Below are positions 16,818-24,484 of a stretch of 64,000 bases of DNA, piece by piece (position 1 is the stretch's first letter; each line of letters starts with the position of its first letter). A program made the translations under genes and the position numbers. Below the pieces are notes generated by a model. The model searched no databases. It was not told the DNA's origin and saw nothing but the letters and a program-made list of their open reading frames with translations. Source of the DNA: Streptomyces diastatochromogenes (GTDB lineage: Bacteria; Actinomycetota; Actinomycetes; Streptomycetales; Streptomycetaceae); assembly GCF_002242805.1 (NCBI RefSeq), contig NZ_MCGQ01000013.1, forward strand, positions 1-64,000. Reading direction: 5' to 3'.

Positions 16818-17025
16818 ATGTTGAGGGCCACGGCTACGGAAGGCTCCACCCGGTACCCGCAACACCTGGACTGCTCCACCGAGGAAGCCCGGGACCGGCT
16901 CGCCGCCATAGCCGCAGGCGCGCGCCGCTCTGAAGGAGTGGACCGGCTACGCGCCGACCGCCGCTGAAGAGCAGGACCTCGACAGCGAGTTGGACCGTCG
17001 GCTGGCTCAGGCGGGTGACCGGTGA
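16818..17025 (+). pseudogene. remnant of a small antitoxin-like gene, frameshifted
   Basis: One frame gives CSTEEARDRLAAIAAGA up to about 16920, and the next frame continues ALKEWTGYAPTAAEEQDL and DSELDRRLAQAGDR to a stop at 17023-17025. Joined, these would make a short acidic helical protein ending in a TGA that overlaps the GTG of the following gene (GTGA), the usual layout of toxin-antitoxin operons. The frame break around 16915 means it cannot be made as one protein. The N-terminus cannot be fixed. Confidence 0.45.
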
Positions 17026-17363
17026 GCGACGCCATGCACATCGTCCCGGATGACACCGCTATGACCGCGGCCGGCCGGGGCAACGCCCTTGCCTCCCGGC
17101 TGATCCACCGTGCCCATGCTGAGGCCGGCTGGTACCTCTATGCCCCGGCGTGCGCGCTCGTCGATGCCGACCGCGCCCGGCCCGGTACGCCAGAGCACCT
17201 CGCCGCCCTGCCAGGCATCACCGTCCTGGACCTGGACCTGCCCGCCGCCCTGGCAGTGGCCCAGCAGAACACGTGGGCTACAGCGCATTCCCTTTATGTC
17301 GCGCAGCCCACCCCCGACCGCCCCGACGGAGCGATCATCGCCACCGCCGCCCCCGACTGGTGA
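17022..17363 (+). CDS. PIN-like small protein, possible VapC-type toxin (probably decayed)
   Basis: A 113-residue protein from GTG at 17022. Acidic residues spaced as in a PIN nuclease are visible: Asp-Asp in HIVPDDTAMTAA near the start, the helix ASRLIHRAHAEAGW, and a late segment PDGAIIATAAPDW that resembles the last PIN strand. The stop comes directly after APDW; the next frame goes on with GELVRVLDLNP, the tail expected of such proteins, so the end is probably frameshifted. With a broken antitoxin partner in front, the toxin is likely inactive. Assignment to VapC is an inference. Confidence 0.45.
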   Translation: MSDAMHIVPDDTAMTAAGRGNALASRLIHRAHAEAGWYLYAPACALVDADRARPGTPEHLAALPGITVLDLDLPAALAVAQQNTWATAHSLYVAQPTPDRPDGAIIATAAPDW

Positions 17364-17680
17364 GCTGGTCCGCGTGCTGGACCTCAACCCCTGACCGAGC
17401 GGCGGGCGCACCGTCGTCAGGGCTTGGAGGATGTCGGCTTGATGGGACGACTGCTGCGGGCGAGGTGGGCGCGGCGAGCGGTGACCAGGGCGTGCCTTCG
17501 TTTCCTGGGCCGTCCTCGCGGAAGCTGGCCAGTAGCGGTCATGGCTGTAACGCTCATCCCGCGATGAGTGCCGCTGACACCAGGAAACCGAAGTCGTGAC
17601 TCAATTGAGTACGTGTACCCACTGCTTGCCGGGTGACCGTACCCATCCGCCGTGCTTCCCCGCCGACATACCGTCCCCGT
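17364..17680. other. gene-free interval
   Basis: Reading all frames gives only short unconvincing ORFs and no RNA-like fold that I could support. It probably continues the decayed tract that begins at the tRNA-like sequence. The promoter of the following membrane-protein gene should lie near its right end, since that ATG has no clear ribosome-binding site. Confidence 0.5.
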
Positions 17681-18349
17681 ATGTCCGAGGAGACCGCACC
17701 GCCCAACACCACCAACACCGCGCGGGTGTTCGGATGCGGCTGCGCCGCGCTCCTCGCCGTGCTCGTCGGAGTCGTACTCGTGGTGGTCGTCCTGCTCGCA
17801 TCTGGCTCATCGGGGTCGACGGACTTTCCCCGCGTCGCGCCCGAGGAGATGGCGAGCCGCGCCTTCCAGCGTTCCCAGGAGGCGTACGACGTCGTGGGGT
17901 TCAAGCGCAGGGTGGAGCCAGGAGTCGAGCACGTCGGCGTCAGCACGGAGAACACGCTCGACTCCGGCTTCTGCTACGACGGGGGCCTGTCCGGGATGGA
18001 CGACAAGACCGTTGACGGCGCCTACTCGATGAGTCACAGCTGGGCGCTGGACCACGTGCCCGCGAGCCAGGCCGTCCCCGGCCTGCGCCGACTGCACCGG
18101 CATCTGAAGGGCAACGGCTGGAAGGTCACGTCCTACCGTGAGGGTGCGAAGGGCAAGGACTGGGCCCTGTTCGTCCAGCGGAACGACGGGACCGAGCGGA
18201 TGTCCTTCACCTGGGACCCGGACACGGAGTACTTCACCGGCGGCGCCGCCATGCCCTGCGCCTACGACCCCGCGTGGAAGGACGGCGACCCCGGCCCGGC
18301 CGGGGACGACCGGATGCCCCCTGCGCTTGGGCCCTCACGTCGGGACTAG
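17681..18349 (+). CDS. single-pass membrane protein, unknown function
   Basis: A 222-residue protein with a Thr/Asn/Pro-rich cytoplasmic tail, one membrane segment (ALLAVLVGVVLVVVVLLA, about residues 22-40) preceded by GCGCA, and an extracellular domain of about 175 residues. The outer domain contains SGFCYDGG and AAMPCAYDPAW, whose two Cys could pair, and LKGNGWKVTSYREG, a pattern seen in many secreted actinobacterial proteins that bind membrane or wall components. Family not recognised. ATG at 17681 is chosen over one 48 bases upstream because homologous-looking sequence starts here. Confidence 0.7.
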   Translation: MSEETAPPNTTNTARVFGCGCAALLAVLVGVVLVVVVLLASGSSGSTDFPRVAPEEMASRAFQRSQEAYDVVGFKRRVEPGVEHVGVSTENTLDSGFCYDGGLSGMDDKTVDGAYSMSHSWALDHVPASQAVPGLRRLHRHLKGNGWKVTSYREGAKGKDWALFVQRNDGTERMSFTWDPDTEYFTGGAAMPCAYDPAWKDGDPGPAGDDRMPPALGPSRRD

Positions 18350-18356
18350 CAGCTCG

Positions 18357-18716
18357 TCAGGCTGCCGCCCCCTTGACTGCCCTCTCCAGGAAGTGGTCGA
18401 ACTCGCCTGCCTGCACGCCGAGGACGAAGGCTTTCCACTTCCGGCGGTCGGTCGTGACGACGGTGTCCGGGGTGCTGGTCTCGCGGAGGCGGACGGTGCC
18501 CTCTTCGCCGACGGTGACTTCGATCGGCGCCGCGCGGTGTGTTTGTTTCTTGAGTACGGCCAGGAGGGCGCCGAAGTCCGCGGGGGTGGCCGTGAGTATC
18601 GCTCCGCTGGGGTCGGCGGATTCGGTTATGTGGATGGTGCCGGGGGCGGCGGCTATATGGATGCAGGCCTCGCCCTCGCCGCAGTAGGACGACTTCTGCC
18701 AGGCGCTGGTGGACAT
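18357..18716 (-). CDS. DUF397 protein of a WhiJ-type triad
   Basis: A 119-residue member of the DUF397 family. The typical opening WQKSSYCGEGEACIHIA is present, then DPSGAILTATPADFGALLAVLK (the D-P-x-G-x-x-L-x-x-x-x-x-F/W-x-x-F/L pattern). A second half, DRRKWKAFVLGVQAGEF-DHF, resembles another DUF397-like strand-helix unit. Such small proteins are encoded next to Scr1-type HTH regulators all over Streptomyces genomes, as in the whiJ and abaA loci, and are thought to modulate the regulator. The stop of this gene is 7 bases from the convergent membrane-protein gene and its start is 11 bases after the regulator's stop. Confidence 0.88.
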   Translation of the reverse strand: MSTSAWQKSSYCGEGEACIHIAAAPGTIHITESADPSGAILTATPADFGALLAVLKKQTHRAAPIEVTVGEEGTVRLRETSTPDTVVTTDRRKWKAFVLGVQAGEFDHFLERAVKGAAA

Positions 18717-18727
18717 CTCGGATTCCC

Positions 18728-19570
18728 TCACAGGTTCTGGGCGATGGTGTGGATCAGGTCCCGGGACTTCTCGGGGGCGAGTGCGATCGTCTCCATCCGG
18801 TCCAGCAGCTCGCGGTACTTGGCGAGTTGTGTCTCGGCATCGAGAAGCGCAGAGCCGTGGGACTGGTCGAGGTGCACTGTGTCGAGCTGCGGCACAGGGC
18901 CGTGGGCGTACAGGATCGACTGCCCCGAGCCGGGATAGGCTCCGGCGGCGAATGGGATGACCTGCACGGTGATGTGCGGGTGTTCGCTCATGTCGAGGAT
19001 GTGCTGCAGCTGGCGTTGGGTGACGGCCGGGCCGCCGAACTGCATACGTAGGGCGGCCTCGTGGATGATCGCCTCGTAGGGCGTCGGCGGCTCGTCGAAC
19101 AGTACTGTCTGCCGTTTGATCCGGAACGAGAGCCGGTGTTCGATGGCTGGAGGCGAGAGCGTGGGTACTACCTGGCGGAAGACCTCGCGGGCGTGGTCGT
19201 GGATCTGAAGCAGGCCCGGGATGTGTGCGGTGATGCCCGCGCGCAGTCTTGTGGCGTGGTGCTCCATCTCGGCTAGTTCGAGCAGGCCGCTGGTCAGGAT
19301 TTCGCGGTACTCCTCCCACCAGCCGCGTGACCGTTCGGTGGTCATGGCGCTGAGTGCTTGGATCAGGGCCTGGTCCGAGCAGTCGTAGTGGCAGGCGAGT
19401 GTGCGTACGCGTTCCGCGCTCACGCCTACGCGTCCTGCCTCCATATTGCTGACCTGCGTCTGCCTGATGCCCAGGAGTTGACCTGCCTCGGTGGCGCTCA
19501 AGCCTGCGCGTTCGCGCAGTTTCCGCAGCTCTGTGCCGAAGCGGAGTTGGCGACCCGTCGGATTCCTCAC
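18728..19570 (-). CDS. Scr1/WhiJ-type helix-turn-helix regulator (XRE HTH plus DUF5753)
   Basis: A 280-residue regulator. The XRE helix-turn-helix is at residues about 8-60 (RERAGLSATEAGQLLGIRQTQVSNMEAG), followed by the DUF5753 domain with its hallmarks ITAHIPGLLQIHDHAREVF, RQTVLFDEPPTPYEAIIHEAALR and VQVIPFAAGAYPGS. GTG at 19570 is preferred because GAGGAGG lies nine bases before it; a GTG eight codons earlier has no such site. The family includes WhiJ and controls development and antibiotic production. Its divergent partner is the ATPase gene at 19750, and the intervening 14-bp palindrome is a plausible operator. Confidence 0.9.
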   Translation of the reverse strand: MRNPTGRQLRFGTELRKLRERAGLSATEAGQLLGIRQTQVSNMEAGRVGVSAERVRTLACHYDCSDQALIQALSAMTTERSRGWWEEYREILTSGLLELAEMEHHATRLRAGITAHIPGLLQIHDHAREVFRQVVPTLSPPAIEHRLSFRIKRQTVLFDEPPTPYEAIIHEAALRMQFGGPAVTQRQLQHILDMSEHPHITVQVIPFAAGAYPGSGQSILYAHGPVPQLDTVHLDQSHGSALLDAETQLAKYRELLDRMETIALAPEKSRDLIHTIAQNL

Positions 19571-19631
19571 GGCTTGCCGCCTCCTCGCTGTCACTCACAC
19601 GGGTGGTAGTAATCGAGATTCCGGGAAATCG

Positions 19632-19645
19632 GTAAACGGGTTTAC
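19632..19645. promoter_or_regulatory. perfect palindrome GTAAAC-GG-GTTTAC between the WhiJ-type regulator and ATPase genes
   Basis: A 14-bp perfect palindrome in an AT-richer patch, 62 bases from the regulator start and 105 bases from the ATPase start. Position in the divergent promoter region makes it the best candidate operator for the XRE-type regulator. Confidence 0.55.
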
Positions 19646-19749
19646 TGGCCACCGCTACCTTACAACTGGGCCCCGGCTCAGAAGCGCACCGCCCGACGGG
19701 GTGGCAGGCCACTGGGCACCTTCAACCCTCCTGGTCGAACGGAGACTTC

Positions 19750-20196
19750 ATGCCCACCGTATCCCCGCCCTGGACCTACACCCTCCAACTCCCGCACGAT
19801 CCACGCGCACCGGGGATCGCCCGAGCAACCCTCCGTACCGTTCTTGCCGCGCACGACCTCTCCGCCCTCACTCCCACCGCAGAACTCCTCGCCACGGAAC
19901 TCCTCACCAACGCGCACCTGCACACCACCGGTCCCTACGCCCTCCGCCTCCTCGGGAGCGAACCGGGCCGGCTGCGCATCGCCGTGTGGGACACCGACCC
20001 CCGGGTGCCACCAGGCTTCACCGACGACAAAGTCGAGGCCGCCTCCGTCGCCGTAGCCCCGGACGACGCCGAAGCGGGACGCGGGTTGTACCTCGTACGA
20101 GCCTGTGCCGACTCGTGGGGAGCCTCGGTCCTGCGGGAGCTGGGCGCGTCGAAGGGCGGGAAGCTGCTCTGGGCGGACTGCCGTGGCGAAGGCTGA
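19750..20196 (+). CDS. RsbW-like ATP-binding regulatory protein
   Basis: A 148-residue HATPase_c_2 (GHKL) domain protein of anti-sigma-kinase type. The N box is AELLATELLTNAHLHT, with the Asn that binds Mg-ATP, and the G2-like box is AGRGLYLVRACADSWG. Streptomyces has many such proteins; in WhiJ-type loci they accompany the HTH and DUF397 proteins, completing the triad here. Whether it phosphorylates a partner or only binds ATP is unknown. The ATG at 19750 follows GGAGA about six bases ahead. Codon use is like the neighbours. Confidence 0.9.
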   Translation: MPTVSPPWTYTLQLPHDPRAPGIARATLRTVLAAHDLSALTPTAELLATELLTNAHLHTTGPYALRLLGSEPGRLRIAVWDTDPRVPPGFTDDKVEAASVAVAPDDAEAGRGLYLVRACADSWGASVLRELGASKGGKLLWADCRGEG

Positions 20197-20365
20197 CCAG
20201 CGGCTCAGGAGGGTCACGGGCGCGTGTGCGGAGCGTGACGCGGAGGCGACGGAGGGAGTCGCACAGTACGGTGGATTCGACGCCGAGCGGGATGTCGGGC
20301 CTCCCACCGAACCCGCGTGCGCAGACGTGGCCGCAGTCGAGGCGGAGGGACGGAGGCACCCAGCG

Positions 20366-20968
20366 ATGTCCTTGTCACCTGACGCCTGGACCCGGGCACA
20401 TGCCCGCCCGGGGTATCTGCGCGAGATCGCCGAGAAGATCGAGGACGCGACAGGTCTGCGCGTGCAGATCGTGGGAGGGAAGCTCGTGATGTCCCCGACT
20501 CCGCGTGGCAAGCACGCGGGCGTGGTGAAGCGGTTGCGGCGGCAACTCGAGAGCGCGGTCCTCCCGGAGGGGCTGGACGTGTATGAGGTGTCCTCGATCG
20601 CCCTCCCCGAAGATCCGGACGACTACGTCACGCCGGATCTGATCGTTCTTCCAGAGGAATGGGAGGAGGACGACAACTGGCTCGCCGACCCCGAGGACAG
20701 CGCGCTCGCCGTCGAGGTCATCTCTCCGTCCGAGAAGTCCCGCGAGATCCGGGACAAGGCCGACTGGTATGCCGTGGCACGCGTGCCCGTGCTCCTCGTC
20801 ATCGACCCCCGCCACGCCACCTGGACCCTGCACACCCACCCGGATAACGGCGCCTACCAGGACGTACTGCCCGGGAAGTTCGGGGAACCGGTGCGGTTGC
20901 CTGAGCCGTTCGGTGGAGAAGTGGCCACCGACGACTTCCCGGTCTATGGCGAAGCCCAGCGGCCATAG
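20366..20968 (+). CDS. Uma2-family PD-(D/E)XK nuclease-fold protein
   Basis: A 200-residue Uma2 protein, distinct from the one at 10454. The fold motifs are VQIVGGKLVMSPTPRGKHAG, DYVTPDLIVLPEEWEE (Asp), SALAVEVISPSEKSREI (Glu-x-Ile-Ser-Pro-Ser) and KADWYAVARVPVLLVIDP. Uma2 proteins have an unproven nuclease role. ATG at 20366 lies downstream of GGAGGGACGGAGG. It sits 169 bases after the ATPase gene on the same strand and is followed by the protease gene, with no evident functional link. Confidence 0.88.
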   Translation: MSLSPDAWTRAHARPGYLREIAEKIEDATGLRVQIVGGKLVMSPTPRGKHAGVVKRLRRQLESAVLPEGLDVYEVSSIALPEDPDDYVTPDLIVLPEEWEEDDNWLADPEDSALAVEVISPSEKSREIRDKADWYAVARVPVLLVIDPRHATWTLHTHPDNGAYQDVLPGKFGEPVRLPEPFGGEVATDDFPVYGEAQRP

Positions 20969-21039
20969 GGACGGTTCACAGGAAAATCTCAGTGAAGTCG
21001 GGACCGGTTTCTCACCTTCATGGGAGAGAGTGACGCCTG

Positions 21040-21810
21040 ATGAAGCGCATCTCACGCATCTGGCTCACTTCGCGTCCCACCTTGCTGTGCGGTGTGGTGA
21101 CGCTCGGCCTGACGTCGGCGTCCGTGGCTTCCGCCTCCGACGGGCCGGGGCCCTTCGGGGTCACCGCCGCCACGGTCGCGACGCGGCAGAGCGTGCGGGT
21201 CGGCGCGCTGTTCGGCGCGGACCGGACCGACAAGCTGGTCGGCGGGCACTTCTGCACCGCCTCGGTCGTGCACAGCCGGCAGCGGGATCTCATTGTCACG
21301 GCCGCGCATTGCGTGGATGGGGATGACGGGGATCTGGTGTTCGCGCCGGGGTACCGGGACGGGCACGCGCCCTTCGGGGTGTGGAAGGTGGGGAAGCGGT
21401 TCCTGCCCGACGGGTGGGCCAAGGGGCAGAACGAGGACAGCGACATCGCCTTCGCCTACGTCGACGAGCTGGGCGGGAAGCGGGTCGAGGACGTGGTGGG
21501 CGGGAACCGGTTCGTCACCGGGACCGCCACCGGGGCCACCGCCGTGACCGTCACCGGGTATCCGGACGAGCGCGAGGTGCCCATCACCTGCACCAACAAG
21601 CCGGCCCTGCACAGCCGTACCCAGCAGCGGATCAGCTGTCCCGAGTTCACCGGAGGGACCAGCGGCAGTCCCTGGGTGAACGGGGCCAAGCAGATCGTCG
21701 GGGTGCTGGGCGGGCACGAGCACGGTGGTGCCACCGCCGACATCTCCTACAGCGTGGTGCTGGGGGCGGAGGCGGACGAGTTGTACCGGGATGCGGCGAG
21801 CGGGCGGTGA
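21040..21810 (+). CDS. secreted trypsin-like serine protease
   Basis: A 256-residue exported S1-family protease. A twin-basic n-region and hydrophobic stretch (TLLCGVVTLGLTSASVASAS) make the signal peptide. The triad is readable: His in IVTAAHCVDGD, Asp in NEDSDIAFAYVDEL, and Ser in TGGTSGSPWVNG; CTNKP and SCPEF provide a disulfide before the Ser loop. The family is the V8-like/trypsin-like peptidase group frequent in Streptomyces culture fluids. ATG at 21040 follows GGGAGAGAG. Likely a broad extracellular protease; no inhibitor or partner gene is adjacent. Confidence 0.9.
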   Translation: MKRISRIWLTSRPTLLCGVVTLGLTSASVASASDGPGPFGVTAATVATRQSVRVGALFGADRTDKLVGGHFCTASVVHSRQRDLIVTAAHCVDGDDGDLVFAPGYRDGHAPFGVWKVGKRFLPDGWAKGQNEDSDIAFAYVDELGGKRVEDVVGGNRFVTGTATGATAVTVTGYPDEREVPITCTNKPALHSRTQQRISCPEFTGGTSGSPWVNGAKQIVGVLGGHEHGGATADISYSVVLGAEADELYRDAASGR

Positions 21811-21912
21811 GCGGCGTCGGCTGCGGTGGGCTGAGGGCAGGTGGAAGCCACCCAGCCTCAACGCACCGCGGCGACGTCCCCCGACCGCCCGTTCCCGCCG
21901 GCCGAGCGTCGG

Positions 21913-23658
21913 CTAACCGGCCATGGACGGGGCGTAGGGCGACAAGGCCGGAGCGAGCTGTACTCCGGGTGCCAGGCCGAGGGCGACCAGGGCGTCGGGC
22001 AGGCCGCGGCCGACACGGGCCGCTTCCATGGTTCCCGGAGGGGCCAGCCGGCGGCAGCTGGTGCCGATGATGTCGAACAGGTGCTGTACCCGGCCGGGTC
22101 CGCGGGGCAGCAACTGGCCGTGGAAGTCCTCGTGGTGGGCCAGGACGAGGGCGGCGAGGCCGACGACATGCGCCGATGCCGTGCCGGTGCCGTCGAGGGC
22201 CGTGTATCCGTCCTGTACGGCGCAGGACAGGACCGCCACTCCGGGGGCGGCCGCGTCGACTCCGGAGCCGTAGCAGCTGAAGGGGGCGGCGAACAGTCCC
22301 TCCGGAGTCAACTGCGGTCCGCAGTGGGTGGCCTGGGAGGTCTCCTGTGCGTACGAGCCGTAGGCCCCGAGTGCGCCGACCGTGAACACGGTGGGCAGCG
22401 AACCCGGGAAGGCGACCGGTCCGCCGGTGTCGCCCGCCGGGGCGACGCAGGCGACGCCCGCCGCGCTGGCGTCGGCGAGTTTGCGGGAGACCAGCGCCGA
22501 GGGGTACGGGGTCGCGACCGCGATGTGAGCGATGTCGACCTCGCGCTCGATGCAGTGGTCCAGGGCCGCGATCAGGTCGCTGAAGTGCCCGTCCGGCATG
22601 ACCTGGCAGACCTCGATCTCGGCGTCGACGGCGATGCCGATGATGCCCCGGCCGGTGTCCGCTCCGGCGATGACACCCGCCGCGTGGGTTCCCGTGCCCA
22701 TCGTGTCGTGGGTCCAGCCCTTGTCCGTGCCGCGCACGAGATCCGCGCCCGAGTGCACCCGTTGCGCCAGATCGGGGTGCTCGGCGCTGACGCCGGAGCC
22801 GATGAGGCCGATCCTGACACCGAAGGCGCGGAACGTGGGCGGCAACCGGTCCAGCCCCATCGCCTGCTGGCCCCAGCCGTACTGCTGACGCTTCTCCAGC
22901 TCCGGGTACATCTTGGCCAGCGGGGTGAGGGTGACGAGATTCTCCTGGCTCGCCGACAGGTCGGGGCGGTGGATCCAGCGGTCCGCGTAGCCGCCCGCGG
23001 GGCGGACGTACAGGGCCTGGACGGACTCGGCGGTCTCCGTCGCCAGGGTGAGGGTGACCGTTCCGTCGGCCCCGGTGATGCCCTGGCTCGGCCAGGTCGC
23101 GCCGATCAGGAACACGCCCGCACCGGCCAGTGGTTCGTCGTCCGGGCCGCAGACGCGCAAGGAGATCTCCAGGGGCTGCTCCAGCGGCGCGACCAGTCCC
23201 GGATCGAGCAGCGGCGGCATCCCCGCGGTCGGCGCGGCGGTGGGTACGGCCGCGGACAGCGGCAGATCCGGCTCGATGTGCACGTGCAGCGACCGCATAG
23301 CCGGAACCTGGGCCTCCGCCGCCTCGACGACCGCGATCTCCGGACAGGAGGGGTACAGACCGGCGCCCTGCAGCTTCTCCGACGGCCGGAGCCTGCGGAC
23401 CACCGTGACCTCGGGCAACCGGTCGAGCCGGTCGCACACCGCGTCCATACCGAGTTCGTCCACCCCGGGCGGGAGCATGCTCTGCGGCAGTGGCGTCACC
23501 ATGTACCGCGCCCGGCGCGGCTGCACCGCGATGGGCGCGGGCGCGCTCTTCCCGCGCGGTTCGGTTTCCTTGCTCTTGGGGCCCTCAGGGCCCGGCCCCC
23601 CGACTCCCGCACTCTCGGACCCGCTCTCGCGGTTGTTTGCCGGCCTTTCTTTGACCAT
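21913..23658 (-). CDS. cytoplasmic subtilase-fold protein with replaced catalytic residues (pseudoprotease)
   Basis: A 581-residue protein with no signal peptide. Order: disordered charged tail (1-50), an N-terminal domain (about 50-135), an Ig-like or carboxypeptidase-regulatory-like beta domain (about 162-248), then a peptidase S8 fold (280-560). Compared with subtilisin motifs, the Asp site reads LIGSGV with Gly287, the oxyanion Asn site reads APAGDTGG with Asp410, and the Ser site reads GTGTASAH with Gly492; only His325 in GTGTHAAG is kept. The fold is intact over long stretches, so it appears selected as a non-catalytic protein. ATG at 23658 has GAAGG upstream. It probably follows the Gln-rich gene in one transcription unit or is transcribed separately after its terminator. 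Confidence 0.85.
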   Translation of the reverse strand: MVKERPANNRESGSESAGVGGPGPEGPKSKETEPRGKSAPAPIAVQPRRARYMVTPLPQSMLPPGVDELGMDAVCDRLDRLPEVTVVRRLRPSEKLQGAGLYPSCPEIAVVEAAEAQVPAMRSLHVHIEPDLPLSAAVPTAAPTAGMPPLLDPGLVAPLEQPLEISLRVCGPDDEPLAGAGVFLIGATWPSQGITGADGTVTLTLATETAESVQALYVRPAGGYADRWIHRPDLSASQENLVTLTPLAKMYPELEKRQQYGWGQQAMGLDRLPPTFRAFGVRIGLIGSGVSAEHPDLAQRVHSGADLVRGTDKGWTHDTMGTGTHAAGVIAGADTGRGIIGIAVDAEIEVCQVMPDGHFSDLIAALDHCIEREVDIAHIAVATPYPSALVSRKLADASAAGVACVAPAGDTGGPVAFPGSLPTVFTVGALGAYGSYAQETSQATHCGPQLTPEGLFAAPFSCYGSGVDAAAPGVAVLSCAVQDGYTALDGTGTASAHVVGLAALVLAHHEDFHGQLLPRGPGRVQHLFDIIGTSCRRLAPPGTMEAARVGRGLPDALVALGLAPGVQLAPALSPYAPSMAG

Positions 23659-23731
23659 CACTCCACCTTCACCACGCCTACGTCGTCCCTGTGCTCCTGA
23701 TCCGGTGCCGGGCGGCTCGCGCTTCCACGGG

Positions 23732-23772
23732 GATGCGGTGTGCCCGGGAATCGCTCCTAGGCACACCGCATC
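23732..23772 (-). terminator. hairpin between the Gln-rich and pseudo-subtilase genes
   Basis: GATGCGGTGTGCC pairs perfectly with GGCACACCGCATC around a 15-base loop. It begins 15 bases after the stop of the Gln-rich gene and 74 bases before the start of the pseudo-subtilase gene. With no T run it may attenuate rather than stop transcription, which would give more Gln-rich protein than pseudo-subtilase. Confidence 0.7.
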
Positions 23773-23787
23773 GCGCGCCGCCGTGTG

Positions 23788-24282
23788 TCAGCCGATGCCG
23801 AAGGGCTGGCTCATGTGGCCGTAGCCGAAGCCGGGCTGCTGGTACTGCGGGAACTGCTGGCCGTAAGGCTGCTGGCCGAAGCCCGCGCCCCACGGCTGCT
23901 GACCCTGCAGGCCCTGCTGACCTTGCAGGCCCTGCTGACCCTGCTGACCCTGCTGGCTCTGCTGGAGCAGCGTCGTGATCGCGATCGGCAGCGCCTGCTG
24001 CACGGACTGCTCCACCGCGCTGCGGACGCCCTCGCGCAGCGTGTGCTGCAGCGCGACGGACATGTACGGGTGCGCGTGGTGGGCCAGGCCCTGCTGCTGG
24101 AGCTGCTGCTGGACCTGCTGGAGCTGCTGCAGGGTCTGCTGCATGCGCTGCGCGATCTGCACGCTCGCCTGCTGACAGGCCTGCTGGATGGTCTGCTGGA
24201 CGATCTGCGCGATCGGCTGCTGGGCAGTGCCGATCTGCTGGCCGAACTGCTGCTGGGGCTGGGCAGCGGTCATCACCGACAT
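23788..24282 (-). CDS. glutamine-rich repeat protein
   Basis: A 164-residue protein with about one third Gln. Residues about 5-60 form a Gln-rich amphipathic helix (IAQIVQQTIQQACQQASVQI and QRMQQTLQQLQQVQQQ), residues 70-105 a more ordinary helical block (MSVALQHTLREGVRSAVEQS), and the tail has tandem Q-G-Q-Q-G-L units and aromatic Q/Y/P/F/G motifs (FGQQPYGQQFPQYQQPGFGY) like prion or low-complexity phase-separating proteins. ATG at 24282 follows GGAG-N5. No homologue is recognised. Its neighbour downstream is the catalytically dead subtilase, suggesting that the two act together. Confidence 0.75.
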   Translation of the reverse strand: MSVMTAAQPQQQFGQQIGTAQQPIAQIVQQTIQQACQQASVQIAQRMQQTLQQLQQVQQQLQQQGLAHHAHPYMSVALQHTLREGVRSAVEQSVQQALPIAITTLLQQSQQGQQGQQGLQGQQGLQGQQPWGAGFGQQPYGQQFPQYQQPGFGYGHMSQPFGIG

Positions 24283-24316
24283 GAATGCTCCGTTCGATGT
24301 GCCTGGGGGGATTCCG

Positions 24317-24333
24317 ACATAGGTGTCCTATGT
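24317..24333. promoter_or_regulatory. palindrome ACATAGG-TGT-CCTATGT upstream of the Gln-rich gene
   Basis: A perfect 7-3-7 inverted repeat 35 bases before the start codon, in an unusually AT-rich patch. ATTCCGAC occurs on both sides (24311-24318 and from 24346). It probably overlaps the promoter of the Gln-rich gene and would be an operator. Confidence 0.6.
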
Positions 24334-24427
24334 GGCATATCGGAAGATTCCGACGCCCCTGACGCTAAGTTGCCGTCACGCGGACCGCAATCGGAGGGGC
24401 ACCCTCGGGGCCACCGCCGTACAGCAA

Positions 24428-24466
24428 CGCGGCTGCCGTGGGAGTCGTACCCCCACGGCAGCCGCG
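24428..24466 (-). terminator. strong terminator of the EamA transporter gene
   Basis: CGCGGCTGCCGTGGG pairs perfectly over 15 bp with CCCACGGCAGCCGCG around a nine-base loop, 18 bases after the transporter stop codon. It closes the three-gene operon that starts at 28753. Confidence 0.88.
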
Positions 24467-24484
24467 TCCGTTCGATGAGCCGGG

